Part shown: positions 1 through 7,101 of the stretch, piece by piece
Layout: every line of letters starts with the position of its first letter
Position numbering within the stretch: the first letter of the stretch is position 1
Origin: an uncultured Collinsella sp.
Lineage (GTDB): Bacteria > Actinomycetota > Coriobacteriia > Coriobacteriales > Coriobacteriaceae
DNA length: 7,934 bases
Reading direction: 5' to 3'
Assembly (NCBI GenBank): GCA_900758845.1
Contig: CAAESW010000039.1
Location: 1 to 7,934 of the forward strand
The notes under the pieces: generated by a model
The model's input: only the letters and a program-made list of their open reading frames with translations
What the model was told of the DNA's origin: nothing
Database searches by the model: none
Translations under genes and position numbers: made by a program

Positions 1-922
1 CGGCGATCAGGTCGCCGGTGCGCACGGTGAAGGTTCCGTCCGCCGCTACCTTGGTGGCGCACTGGACCGTGATATCGGTCCAGCCCTTCGCGGGCTCGGT
101 GCCGACGCGGCCGTCCTTACCGGTCGAGACGGCGTCAAAGCCACCGTCCGCGCCCGCCGCCACGTACACATGCATGCTCGCGGCCACCTTGGAGGGGTCG
201 AGCCCCGCGCTCATGGTGTCGACAAACTGCACCGTATAGGTGTCGTAGGCGGTAAGACCCGCCGGGACCGTGGCCGAGAGGCGCCAGTACAGGTCGTCGG
301 CGACCGTGGCGTCGGCGGCCTTCTGCCAGGCGGCGGTGCTGTCCTCCAGCACGTGCTTAGCGACCTTGGGGGTCGCGGCCTTGGGCTTGACGGTGACGGC
401 GCTGCCGCCCACAAGAGTCATGATCGGCGCGGTGCCAGCCTCGCCCTCGGCGATGGCGTCGTCGTCGGCGACGATGAGCCAGTAGCCGCAGGGCAGCTCG
501 GCCGTCGTGCCCGCATTAAGGGCCTTGAACACGGCGCCAGAGCTCTGGAGGGAACGAGCGAGCTGTGCGCTCAGCGCGCTCGTAAGGTGGGAATCGGTGT
601 TGAGCCACTCGGCAGCTTCCTGCGCGGTGGTCTGGGATTTGGGCATACCTGCGCTGTGCAGCACAGGCAACACGGCATCGCGCGCGGCGTCGCTTGCCCA
701 AACGAGGTCGGTGGCGATCTTGGCGTCGTTGTCGCCGTCGACGACGTTGGCGCTAAAGATCTGGTAGGCGTCGTAGCTGCTCGCCACGGTGCCCGTCACC
801 GTGATGGAACCGGTCGAGGTCGGCGCGGCCTGCGCGGATGCGGGGAACACAACCGCGCAGGTGCCGATCAGGAGGGCAAGCAGCGCAAACAAGATCGGGA
901 AGGAGCAAACTTTCTTATTCAC
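1..922 (-). CDS. SpaH/FimA-like sortase-assembled pilin, partial (C-terminus beyond left edge)
   Basis: Probable pilus shaft subunit, secreted and polymerised by a class C sortase. The frame is open from a GTG start at 922 to the left edge (307 codons). Residues 1-33 form a signal peptide: MNKK, a hydrophobic core LFALLALLIG, then a cleavage region near FPASAQA. Residues 38-57 (GSITVTGTVASSYDAYQIFS) match the first domain typical of Gram-positive backbone pilins. VTVKPK at 177-181 resembles the pilin-motif region that carries the linking lysine, though it is not the canonical VYPK. From about 184 a second domain (TPKVAKHV, then DDLYWRLSATVPAGL and YTVQFVDTMSAGL) resembles the fimbrial isopeptide-forming D2 family. 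The sorting signal lies outside the window. The start is supported by GGGAGG eight bases upstream, inside the end of the preceding gene, which it overlaps by 8 bp; this implies translational coupling. The family call is from recognised sequence style, not a search. Confidence 0.82.
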   Translation of the reverse strand, partial: MNKKVCSFPILFALLALLIGTCAVVFPASAQAAPTSTGSITVTGTVASSYDAYQIFSANVVDGDNDAKIATDLVWASDAARDAVLPVLHSAGMPKSQTTAQEAAEWLNTDSHLTSALSAQLARSLQSSGAVFKALNAGTTAELPCGYWLIVADDDAIAEGEAGTAPIMTLVGGSAVTVKPKAATPKVAKHVLEDSTAAWQKAADATVADDLYWRLSATVPAGLTAYDTYTVQFVDTMSAGLDPSKVAASMHVYVAAGADGGFDAVSTGKDGRVGTEPAKGWTDITVQCATKVAADGTFTVRTGDLIA

Positions 923-3900
923 GACGCTCGCCTCCCTTCGCATTCGCCTTGCGACGAATGTGCATCCAGGCCGCAGCAGCGCAAAGCACCGCCGCGCCGG
1001 CAAGGTACGTCAGAGTGACGCCCGACATACCAGAAAGGGGCAAAGAAGTGGAGTAGGTATTGGTGAAGGTGGGGGTGTCGGTCGAGGTTGAGCTGGGGTT
1101 TCCGTTGGCGTCGACCTCGTAGTAGGTCGGCGTGCAGGTCAGATGTCCTTTGCCGTCATCCTTTGCCGTCACCACGACCTTGAAAGTCTTGGTGTCGTTC
1201 TTGTAGCCTTCGTGCTCGGTGCCTTCGTTCTCGTTGGCGTCGCATTCACGGATGTAGTAGGTGAACTTCGCCTGCCGATGGCTATCGAGCTTATCAACGC
1301 CTAGTGGGCCGATTTCTACCGGATCGAACTTTACTGTCTGAGGGTTTTCCGACCCAGAAGTAGATGCATATATGGGCTGAAAAGTTTTCTCCGTGTTGTC
1401 GGTATTCTCAGCATACAACTTGAACTTGAACTTCTTCATCTCGCCGCCATCGACCATCTTAGTCACCCGAGGTGTCCAAGTGCCTGAAGTCTGGTAGGGC
1501 GCAAGTTCGTTCGTAAACGCAGGGTTGGAGTCGTTGCCGATCGTTACGGTCGAAACGGCACTGTCAGCCGGATCCACATTCCAGTTATAGAAGTCATACG
1601 GGGTGAAGCCCGTGTCGCCTCTCTTTTTGACGGAGACTTTGGAAGCACCCGTATCGACCACATAGCGATTGATTTTAATTCCCATAAGAGTGGTCGTAAC
1701 TGGATTAGCGCTTACGCTTACGTGAATTTTATAGATGGTCTGATCGAATGTAGTGCCTTTTTCATCGACAGGAACTTCGACAAGATAGAGGTCGTAATTG
1801 CCCGATTGGAAGTTCGCAGCCGTATCAATGACAATCTCTCCCTCGTCATTAACGGTAACCTCAGGCGTCGCCTCGCATCCGCTTGCGTTGAGCGTGCCAT
1901 TCTCATTCCAGTATGGTTCCCCGTCTGAACCGACAGCTTTACCCAACAGCTTAAACTGATAGCCATGACCCGAGAGGCTTTGCGTGCTGCCGTCCTTCTT
2001 AAGGACTTTATTTGCCTTGACTTTGATTGCAGGATACACGTTCAAAGCCTCGACCTTGCCAACGACAAGATCGCCGTTGGTCATGATGCCGCCGCCGTGG
2101 GTGTATGAGCAGTTGCCACTGATGATGGTCGTAGCCGCTGCTTGCGCTTTATTTACTGCATCTGGGGAAGGATTAGCCTGAAGACCGAACATATACTTGG
2201 CCTCGGCGCCGCCATTTGGGTCGATGGTAATCGGAATTCTGTCGCAAGTGCCCTGCCAACCAGCCGATTCGCCGCCGAGCATCTTGCCAAGAACGACTGC
2301 AACCGTATTTTGGCTGTCATTATTGCGTACCAAGAAGAAATCCCTATGGCCGTGATTTTCGAAGGGATCGCTAATGTAATCAGTATTTTGGTCCAAATCC
2401 TTATCATGACCACCGGCAGAGAAGTGCTCACCGTGATCCGTATTGTTGTAGATTGCGGCACCATTTGAGTGCGAGACAATCGTCTCGCCCGTGGGGCAGG
2501 CAGCAACGCCGCCACCCCAGCCGCCAGCATCATTTTGAGTGATCAGCGTCTTTACGATATTGAGCTTGCCGCCCTTCTGGATAAAGACACCACCGCCGCC
2601 CCAGTCGCCACCACGATTCGGGGTGCTACCCGTCATCGTCTTGTTGTTCGTAATGTAAATCTTGCCAGATTCGCCAGCGTTAATTGTTGCAGTCGTGCCA
2701 ACATTGTCGCCACCTTCGCCGCCTGCGACACGCAGACCGCCGCCCTCGGCGTTTTCGGATTCGTTACCGGCAATCGTGCCGCCAGTCATTTCAAAGCTAA
2801 TGTTCTTGCCGTTGTTCTTACTGTAGAAACCAGCGTAGACGCCACCGCCAGCCTCATGGGAATAGTTAGCCGTAATCAAGCCGTCCGCTATACTGAGCTT
2901 GCCACCATGTGTGCATGCAATGCCGCCGCCACCGAGCAGGCCATTGTTGTAAAGTTTATCCCAAGTGATGCGATCGTTGACTCGGTTGTTAGTTATACAG
3001 GCAGAACCGCTAATGGTAACGTTTGCACCCTTGGTATAAACACCGCCACCGTAGCCACCGTCGCCGGTGTCTTCACCATTGTTGATGGGATTTCCATACG
3101 TAGCGTTGCCAGAGATAATTCCGCCTGCAAGATTCAGGGTGGCTCCAAAGTTAGCAAAGACGCCGCCGCCAGCAGCCGCCTTGTTTCCCGCAACCACACC
3201 GCCTGTCATTTCGAGCTTGGGATTCGTGCCCGCTATGCACAGGCCACCGCCCCAGCCACCGCCGTTGCCGTTGGTGACGTAACCGCCCGCGATTTTGACC
3301 GTACCCTCGGAATAAATCACATGGCCGTCGGGGCTCAGGTTGGCAGCCGTGGTAATCATGCCGCCCTTGAGATCGAGCGTGCAGCCCGCTTCAACGTTGA
3401 CCACATACTTTACGGAACCGCTGTCCGACGCCGCATCGATAGCGCCAAAGCCTGTAACGACATGCCTGTACGTAGTCTCGGTGGTGCCAAGTCCATCTGT
3501 CTTGGGCGTGCTCTTAGTCTCATAGTAAGTAAGACTCTTAGGAGTGCCGTTATTAGAGCTGCTTCCCTTTTCCCACTCCATACTCGCAAGCTGACCCGCC
3601 GGCGTATTGGCCGTATCGACCGAACTTGGTGCATCTATTGTTGTTTGGCCTAAATCCTCGATAGTGAGCGTGGCTCCGTTTTCGACCACAAAGAAGGAGT
3701 CTAAGCCGCCAGAACGGTTACAGAGCATGTTGCCGTTAAGATCGATGGTGGTGTCTTTGCTGATAGTGATCTGCTTATCCGAATAGGCATAATCCGTCAG
3801 TCGGAACTTGCCGCCATTGGTAAACACCCCAGCAACATCGCCGCTTACCTCGGTATAGTCATCGGCACTGACGGTGGCGGGAGCGTTTTCATCGTTATTT

Positions 3901-4256
3901 TCATCATCCGCAGGCTGTGCGTCGGAAGGCTGCGTGTCACCCTCGACCTTCGTGTCGTCGGACGGCAGGCCTGCGGCAGCGGCGTCTTCGCTCGCGCCGT
4001 TCTCGGAATCGTCGCTAATCTGGTTTTTGGTATCCCCATTGTTGGTGTTGCCCACATCAGTGGGCTCACTTGAGGAATCCCCCATCACAGTTTCCTCGGC
4101 AGAAACCGCCTGGGCATCGTTGGCAATGGCCTGCGAGATCGGAGGCATGACGAGCGACAGCACCAAGCTCAAAACGGAGGCTCCGCACAAAACGCCTGCT
4201 AGCACACGATGCATCGCTTTATTGCTCTGCTTAGATTTGTCTGAATTTGCTTTCAT
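915..4256 (-). CDS. Large LPxSG-anchored beta-helix adhesin with FctA-type domains, probable pilus tip protein
   Basis: Secreted, wall-anchored protein of 1113 aa, probably the adhesive tip or ancillary subunit of the pilus. A signal peptide spans about 1-50 (basic start, hydrophobic 18-40, cleavage near SQAIA or NDAQA). Residues 51-132 are an acidic, Asp/Ser/Asn-rich linker. Residues 135-735 carry repeated GGGV/GGGL/GGGI turns (about 337, 363, 403, 442, 470, 505, 553, 581, 721) alternating with strands such as LEMTGGVVAGN, typical of a right-handed parallel beta-helix. Two FctA/Spy0128-like domains follow, about 739-920 and 922-1070. Their isopeptide candidates are K750, E827 and N916 (in FTNEL), and K933, E1004 and N1066 (in FTNTY). 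The C-terminus has LPLSG (1072-1076), a hydrophobic helix and a basic RRK tail: a sortase signal with Ser in place of Thr. The ATG at 4256 follows GGGGAGGAG at good spacing. Codon choice in the beta-helix looks less GC-biased than in the neighbouring genes. Confidence 0.88.
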   Translation of the reverse strand: MKANSDKSKQSNKAMHRVLAGVLCGASVLSLVLSLVMPPISQAIANDAQAVSAEETVMGDSSSEPTDVGNTNNGDTKNQISDDSENGASEDAAAAGLPSDDTKVEGDTQPSDAQPADDENNDENAPATVSADDYTEVSGDVAGVFTNGGKFRLTDYAYSDKQITISKDTTIDLNGNMLCNRSGGLDSFFVVENGATLTIEDLGQTTIDAPSSVDTANTPAGQLASMEWEKGSSSNNGTPKSLTYYETKSTPKTDGLGTTETTYRHVVTGFGAIDAASDSGSVKYVVNVEAGCTLDLKGGMITTAANLSPDGHVIYSEGTVKIAGGYVTNGNGGGWGGGLCIAGTNPKLEMTGGVVAGNKAAAGGGVFANFGATLNLAGGIISGNATYGNPINNGEDTGDGGYGGGVYTKGANVTISGSACITNNRVNDRITWDKLYNNGLLGGGGIACTHGGKLSIADGLITANYSHEAGGGVYAGFYSKNNGKNISFEMTGGTIAGNESENAEGGGLRVAGGEGGDNVGTTATINAGESGKIYITNNKTMTGSTPNRGGDWGGGGVFIQKGGKLNIVKTLITQNDAGGWGGGVAACPTGETIVSHSNGAAIYNNTDHGEHFSAGGHDKDLDQNTDYISDPFENHGHRDFFLVRNNDSQNTVAVVLGKMLGGESAGWQGTCDRIPITIDPNGGAEAKYMFGLQANPSPDAVNKAQAAATTIISGNCSYTHGGGIMTNGDLVVGKVEALNVYPAIKVKANKVLKKDGSTQSLSGHGYQFKLLGKAVGSDGEPYWNENGTLNASGCEATPEVTVNDEGEIVIDTAANFQSGNYDLYLVEVPVDEKGTTFDQTIYKIHVSVSANPVTTTLMGIKINRYVVDTGASKVSVKKRGDTGFTPYDFYNWNVDPADSAVSTVTIGNDSNPAFTNELAPYQTSGTWTPRVTKMVDGGEMKKFKFKLYAENTDNTEKTFQPIYASTSGSENPQTVKFDPVEIGPLGVDKLDSHRQAKFTYYIRECDANENEGTEHEGYKNDTKTFKVVVTAKDDGKGHLTCTPTYYEVDANGNPSSTSTDTPTFTNTYSTSLPLSGMSGVTLTYLAGAAVLCAAAAWMHIRRKANAKGGERRE

Positions 4257-4273
4257 CGATGTCTCCTCCCCAA
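4248..4273 (-). promoter_or_regulatory. Strong ribosome binding site of the adhesin gene
   Basis: On the minus strand GGGGAGGAG is followed by ACATCG and the ATG at 4256. This near-perfect Shine-Dalgarno fixes the start of the adhesin. The next in-frame Met (residue 15) would remove the basic N-region of the signal peptide. Confidence 0.75.
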
Positions 4274-4310
4274 GAGACCGCGATCTTGCTCTTTCACTAT
4301 CAAACGTATC

Positions 4311-4331
4311 TGCGCAATCTGTAATTGCGCA
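4311..4331. promoter_or_regulatory. Operator-like inverted repeat in front of the pilus operon
   Basis: TGCGCAAT, five bases, ATTGCGCA: a perfect 8-bp inverted repeat spanning 21 bp. It ends about 55 bp upstream of the adhesin ATG and starts just downstream of two TACAAT hexamers on the minus strand, so it would overlap the predicted transcription start. Size and position fit a dimeric repressor site. It could also form a small hairpin at the 5' end of the mRNA. The repeat is seen directly; its function is inferred. Confidence 0.45.
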
Positions 4332-4336
4332 CGTTT

Positions 4337-4375
4337 ATTGTAAAAATTGTAACGATTGTTTAGACATTTGAGCAA
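4337..4375 (-). promoter_or_regulatory. Candidate promoter of the pilus operon
   Basis: On the minus strand two TACAAT hexamers (4337-4342 and 4346-4351) each match five of six bases of the -10 consensus, in AT-rich DNA 80-95 bp upstream of the adhesin ATG. A weak TTGCTC lies 18 bp upstream of the distal one; no good -35 pairs with the proximal one. Promoter location is plausible, exact elements uncertain. Confidence 0.35.
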
Positions 4376-4542
4376 CAAAACCGATATTTTTGTAGCAGAT
4401 TCTCAATTCTCTTGAAATTTGCTCAGATTTACCTTCGTTTATTCGCTATCTATTTTTTGTTTCTACTGGCAATTTAGTTGCACATCATTTTTTAATGGCG
4501 TTAGATTTTTTTGCACAAATTTTTGCTCAATAGCAAACATCC

Positions 4543-4569
4543 GCTCACGGTCGAAAATCGACCGTGAGC
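4543..4569. repeat. Perfect 12-bp inverted repeat with 3-nt loop
   Basis: GCTCACGGTCGA, AAA, TCGACCGTGAGC. This is a very stable hairpin in otherwise AT-rich DNA, with no T-run on either strand, so it is not a standard intrinsic terminator. A second, 6-bp hairpin (4522-4537) lies 5 bp away. It could end or stabilise transcripts from the HAD gene, or be a protein site upstream of the pilus promoter. Confidence 0.6.
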
Positions 4570-4713
4570 AGTAGGTCATCAACCGGAAGGAATATCCTAC
4601 CAAACTGATGCGAATATCTTTAACCCATCGGCGGTTAGAAGCGTAATGCTCAGACAGCCATATTTGAATTTGCGCGCAGATTTTCGGTATCAATTCGCCC
4701 AAATCGCCTGAGG

Positions 4714-4746
4714 CCACCACAAAGGCGCCTGTCCCCTTTGTGGTGG
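4714..4746. repeat. Dispersed REP-like hairpin, copy 1
   Basis: Perfect 12-bp arms, CCACCACAAAGG and CCTTTGTGGTGG, around the 9-nt loop CGCCTGTCC. It lies 13 bp after the stop codon of the HAD phosphatase. Two near-identical copies occur at 5676-5708 and 7265-7297. In HAD transcript orientation the loop-side core reads GGGGACAGG. It may also help end the HAD transcript, but no clear U-run follows. Confidence 0.8.
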
Positions 4747-4759
4747 TTCTCCCCCAGCG

Positions 4760-5581
4760 CTACAGCAGATATCCCTCGATAAAGATCGCGATGCCGTCTT
4801 TGTCGTTACTCGCGGTTACAAAGTCGGCGGCGGCACGGGTGGCGTCGCTGCCATTTGCCATGGCCACGCCCACGCCGGCGTCAGCCACCATGCGGGTGTC
4901 GTTATCGGCATCGCCAAACACGCAGATGTCCTGGAGCTCTATGTCGTTGAGCTCCGCCACGCGCACAAGGCCGCGCGTCTTGGACACGCGTGGATCCATG
5001 AACTCGTAGAGCCACTGCGTGGTCTGCAGAGACGCCGCCTTAACAGTGTCATCGGCAAACGTCGACGCCCGCTCAATCACCCTCGGCATTACCTCGGGCG
5101 CCATGGTAAACATCACCTTGGGCTGCGGCTCGCGCAAAAACTCGGCAAAATCGACCACCTGGTAGGGCACGCCGTCGACGCGCGACAGGTGCTCGACGCA
5201 CGTGTTGCTCTCGGGCACGTAGAGCACGCCATCTCGGGGGCAGACGGGCGTTGCCGGAAGGTCCGCCATGTGCTTGCAGATGCGCGCGATGGTCTCGCCC
5301 GGCAGTGGATAGCTCAGCTCGTTGATGTCGTGCGCGCGGTCGATGACCTCGGCGCCACCGCAGCCCACGAGCACGTCCACCAGGCCTTCGATGCCCCAGA
5401 GCTCGTACATGGCCTCGGTCGCGTGGGCGTCGCGCCCGGTGCACAGGCCAAAGAGCACGCCGCGCTCGCGCAGGGCGCGGATTGCCGCCACGGTGCGCGG
5501 GGACACCGTGTGCTGGCTCGTGAGCAGCGTGCCGTCGATATCGCAAAACACGGCTTTGATGTGGCTGAAGGTGGTGTCCAT
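4760..5581 (-). CDS. Cof-type HAD-IIB family phosphatase
   Basis: Cytoplasmic Mg-dependent phosphatase of the Cof/YidA type, acting on sugar phosphates or other small phosphorylated metabolites; the substrate cannot be read from sequence. The 273 aa fit the family's usual 260-290. Motif I is DIDGT (14-18, nucleophile D14 and acid D16), motif II is CTGR with T48, motif III is K201 in SKTRG, and motif IV is GDADND (223-228). All catalytic residues are present. The segment between about 85 and 195 is the C2-type cap that selects substrate. The start is placed at ATG 5581, where MDTTFSHIKAVFCDIDG begins, preceded by AGAAAGG five bases upstream. The frame stays open to 5785, but that extension runs through hairpin DNA and lacks HAD features. 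The gene probably has its own promoter. Confidence 0.92.
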   Translation of the reverse strand: MDTTFSHIKAVFCDIDGTLLTSQHTVSPRTVAAIRALRERGVLFGLCTGRDAHATEAMYELWGIEGLVDVLVGCGGAEVIDRAHDINELSYPLPGETIARICKHMADLPATPVCPRDGVLYVPESNTCVEHLSRVDGVPYQVVDFAEFLREPQPKVMFTMAPEVMPRVIERASTFADDTVKAASLQTTQWLYEFMDPRVSKTRGLVRVAELNDIELQDICVFGDADNDTRMVADAGVGVAMANGSDATRAAADFVTASNDKDGIAIFIEGYLL

Positions 5582-5636
5582 GGGGGCCTTTCTGGGTAGC
5601 GCGGCGGTGTGGGGTGTATTCGCGAACGGCGTACAT

Positions 5637-5667
5637 GGTATACCAAGGCGCAGGCGCGGCCCGTCAA
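5637..5667 (-). promoter_or_regulatory. Candidate promoter of the HAD phosphatase gene
   Basis: On the minus strand TTGACG (5662-5667) matches five of six -35 bases, and TATACC (5637-5642) matches four of six -10 bases. The spacing of 19 bp is longer than ideal. The start would fall near 5630, giving a leader of about 50 nt. The -10 lies in the 10-bp palindrome TGGTATACCA (5636-5645). Confidence 0.35.
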
Positions 5668-5675
5668 AGCAAAAA

Positions 5676-5708
5676 CCACTACAAAGGTGCCTGGCCCCTT
5701 TGTGGTGG
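5676..5708. repeat. Dispersed REP-like hairpin, copy 2
   Basis: Arms CCACTACAAAGG and CCTTTGTGGTGG around the loop TGCCTGGCC. The single arm difference is a T:G wobble in plus-strand RNA but an A:C mismatch in minus-strand RNA. The upstream flank CAAAGCAAAAA is shared with copy 3, so the repeat unit extends beyond the hairpin. It lies between the MFS and HAD genes. Confidence 0.8.
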
Positions 5709-5739
5709 CCGAACCCGAAGGGTGGCCTGGTCGGAACGC

Positions 5740-5803
5740 AAACCATCACAACATTCGACGTTTTCGGCAAAATCGCGATTTTCATCGAATGTTGTGATGG
5801 TTT
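5740..5803 (-). terminator. Perfect 18-bp inverted repeat directly after the MFS gene
   Basis: Arms AAACCATCACAACATTCG (5740-5757) and CGAATGTTGTGATGGTTT (5786-5803) are perfectly complementary. The right arm abuts the MFS stop codon. The 28-nt interior contains its own 14-bp palindrome AAAATCGCGATTTT (5769-5782). Position suggests a transcription terminator or 3' stabiliser for the MFS mRNA, but the loop is long and only a short TTT follows the stem in transcript direction. It may instead be a small mobile or REP-type repeat. Confidence 0.5.
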
Positions 5804-7090
5804 TTACTGCTTTGCGGCACGATCCAAATGCCGGCGGCCAAACAGCAGCAACGCCGCGGGAACTGCCGTCACGACCATGCCCGCCCCTACGAGCGTCTGC
5901 TGCACGCCAAATGTCGCCGCCAGCCACGGGGCAATCGCCAGCGGGGCTACGCCGGCAAACATGTTGCCAAAGCCCATGACCGAGTTCACGCGACCGAGTT
6001 GCTCGAGCGGGGCCGTCGTTTGCACGATGGTGTTGTGGAGCGGATTAACGATGCCCCAGGCCACGCCCAGGACAATCTGGCCGACAAGGGCTACGCCCAC
6101 GTACGGCGTTCCCACGTAGAGCAGGCTTCCCAGACCCACGGACATGAGCGCCACAAGCAGCGTCTTAAGGTTGACCAGGTGCGGAGGCAAGCGGAGCGCG
6201 ACCACGGCGCCCAGCACCGCGCCCACACCGCTGGCCGACGAGAGCCAGCCCATCCACTCAACACCGACGCTCAGGACATCGCGGTAGAAGAACGATTCCA
6301 GCGGATCGAAAGCTCCATAGCCAAAGTTCGAAAGGAAAATAATGCAGAACAGCAGGGCGAGGACGCTGTTGGTAAAGACCGTCTTGATGCTGGTCGCGAA
6401 GGTAACGCGGGAAGATGTGTTGGGGTCGGGACTTTGGCTGGCCTTATCCGATGTGATGTCGCCAACCGCGGGTTTGCCTTCGTGTGTGGCAGCCTGACCT
6501 GTGCTTTGCCTAAAGCCCCAACCGGCAATGAGCGCCAATGCGGTAAAGAGCATCATGAGCACGAACACCGCGCGTGACGATGTAGCCGCCGCGACAAAGC
6601 CGCCCAGCGTGGGACCAACGATGATACTCACGTTTGAAAACATGGCGATGGCGGAGTTGATGTCTTTGAGCTCGACAGGATCGTCGGTGAGGTAGGCTGG
6701 ATAGGATGTGGCGATGGGCTGGGCAAACCCCATCACGAAGCCCAGGAGCACCGCGCCGAGCAGGACGATGCCGGTCGCGCTGCCAAAAACGAGGATCGCC
6801 GCGCCGGTTGCCAGCGTGCCCACGATGCTCAGCAAGAAATGACGGCGCGGGCCCCAGGCGTCGAGCGCAGCGCCACCCGCAAAGGATCCCAAGATCACGA
6901 ATACGTTCATAAAAAGGACGGCCAGCGATGTCGCCACGACCGAGGCATCGTCTGCATAGGTGAGCGTTCCGATGACGCCGATAAAGTAGCTGGTCTGAAA
7001 ACCGGTGTAGATGAGAAAGCGCATCGCCACCAGGCGCTTGGCCTGCACGGACAGCGATGACTGAGGCTTTGAGAAAAGAGGGGCAAGCAT
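5804..7090 (-). CDS. Major facilitator superfamily permease, efflux-type
   Basis: Integral membrane transporter of 428 aa with about twelve hydrophobic segments in two halves, split by a hydrophilic central loop at about 203-230 (TGQAATHEGK through NTSSRV). GGAALDAWGPRRH (72-84) is a variant of the loop 2-3 motif A of the family. PAYLTDDPVELKDINSA (131-147), before TM5, is of the style seen in macrolide-efflux and enterobactin-exporter-like permeases, so export of a drug or small metabolite is the best guess; the substrate is unknown. The ATG at 7090 is chosen because AAGGAG sits five bases upstream. The in-frame ATG at 7108 would put that Shine-Dalgarno inside the coding sequence. It is a single-gene unit with its own structured leader and a strong inverted repeat at the stop codon. 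Confidence 0.9.
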   Translation of the reverse strand: MLAPLFSKPQSSLSVQAKRLVAMRFLIYTGFQTSYFIGVIGTLTYADDASVVATSLAVLFMNVFVILGSFAGGAALDAWGPRRHFLLSIVGTLATGAAILVFGSATGIVLLGAVLLGFVMGFAQPIATSYPAYLTDDPVELKDINSAIAMFSNVSIIVGPTLGGFVAAATSSRAVFVLMMLFTALALIAGWGFRQSTGQAATHEGKPAVGDITSDKASQSPDPNTSSRVTFATSIKTVFTNSVLALLFCIIFLSNFGYGAFDPLESFFYRDVLSVGVEWMGWLSSASGVGAVLGAVVALRLPPHLVNLKTLLVALMSVGLGSLLYVGTPYVGVALVGQIVLGVAWGIVNPLHNTIVQTTAPLEQLGRVNSVMGFGNMFAGVAPLAIAPWLAATFGVQQTLVGAGMVVTAVPAALLLFGRRHLDRAAKQ

Positions 7091-7101
7091 GGAGACTCCT
7101 T

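Larger units (their letters stand above)
4257..4759. other. Gene-free AT-rich intergenic region
   Basis: About 500 bp between the HAD gene and the pilus operon, clearly more AT-rich than the flanks. It holds the pilus promoter and operator candidates, a small inverted repeat ACAAAA/TTTTGT (4375-4393), a 6-bp hairpin TTTGCT/AGCAAA (4522-4537), a perfect 12-bp palindrome (4543-4569) and one copy of the dispersed CCACCACAAAGG repeat (4714-4746). An 85-codon frame on the minus strand (GTG at 4720 to 4463) starts inside the repeat and runs through the palindrome. I do not recognise its product and do not call it a gene. Confidence 0.6.

Noticed and set aside
170..1018. 282-codon plus-strand frame opposite the pilin
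   Set aside because: It is a shadow of the GC-rich pilin gene, rich in Arg/Gly/Ala with no recognisable domain, and it crosses the junction of two real minus-strand genes.
2469..3653. Long open frame (394 codons) on the plus strand opposite the adhesin
   Set aside because: It lies wholly antisense to a well-supported gene whose Gly-rich repeats leave few stops on the other strand. Its translation shows no recognisable domain and it has no good ribosome binding site context.
4463..4720. 85-codon minus-strand frame in the intergenic region
   Set aside because: Its GTG start lies within a dispersed repeat, there is no convincing ribosome binding site, it runs through a 12-bp palindrome, and the product is unrecognised. 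A decayed gene remnant cannot be excluded.
5314..5679. Plus- and minus-strand frames overlapping the HAD gene
   Set aside because: All are alternative frames of GC-rich coding DNA with Arg/Ala/Pro-rich translations. The HAD frame contains all four catalytic motifs, so the others are shadows.
5582..5785. N-terminal extension of the HAD phosphatase to an ATG at 5785
   Set aside because: The extra 68 residues are encoded by a REP-like hairpin and part of the 18-bp inverted repeat and lack any HAD feature. The ATG at 5581 has a proper ribosome binding site and begins the family fold at the normal place.
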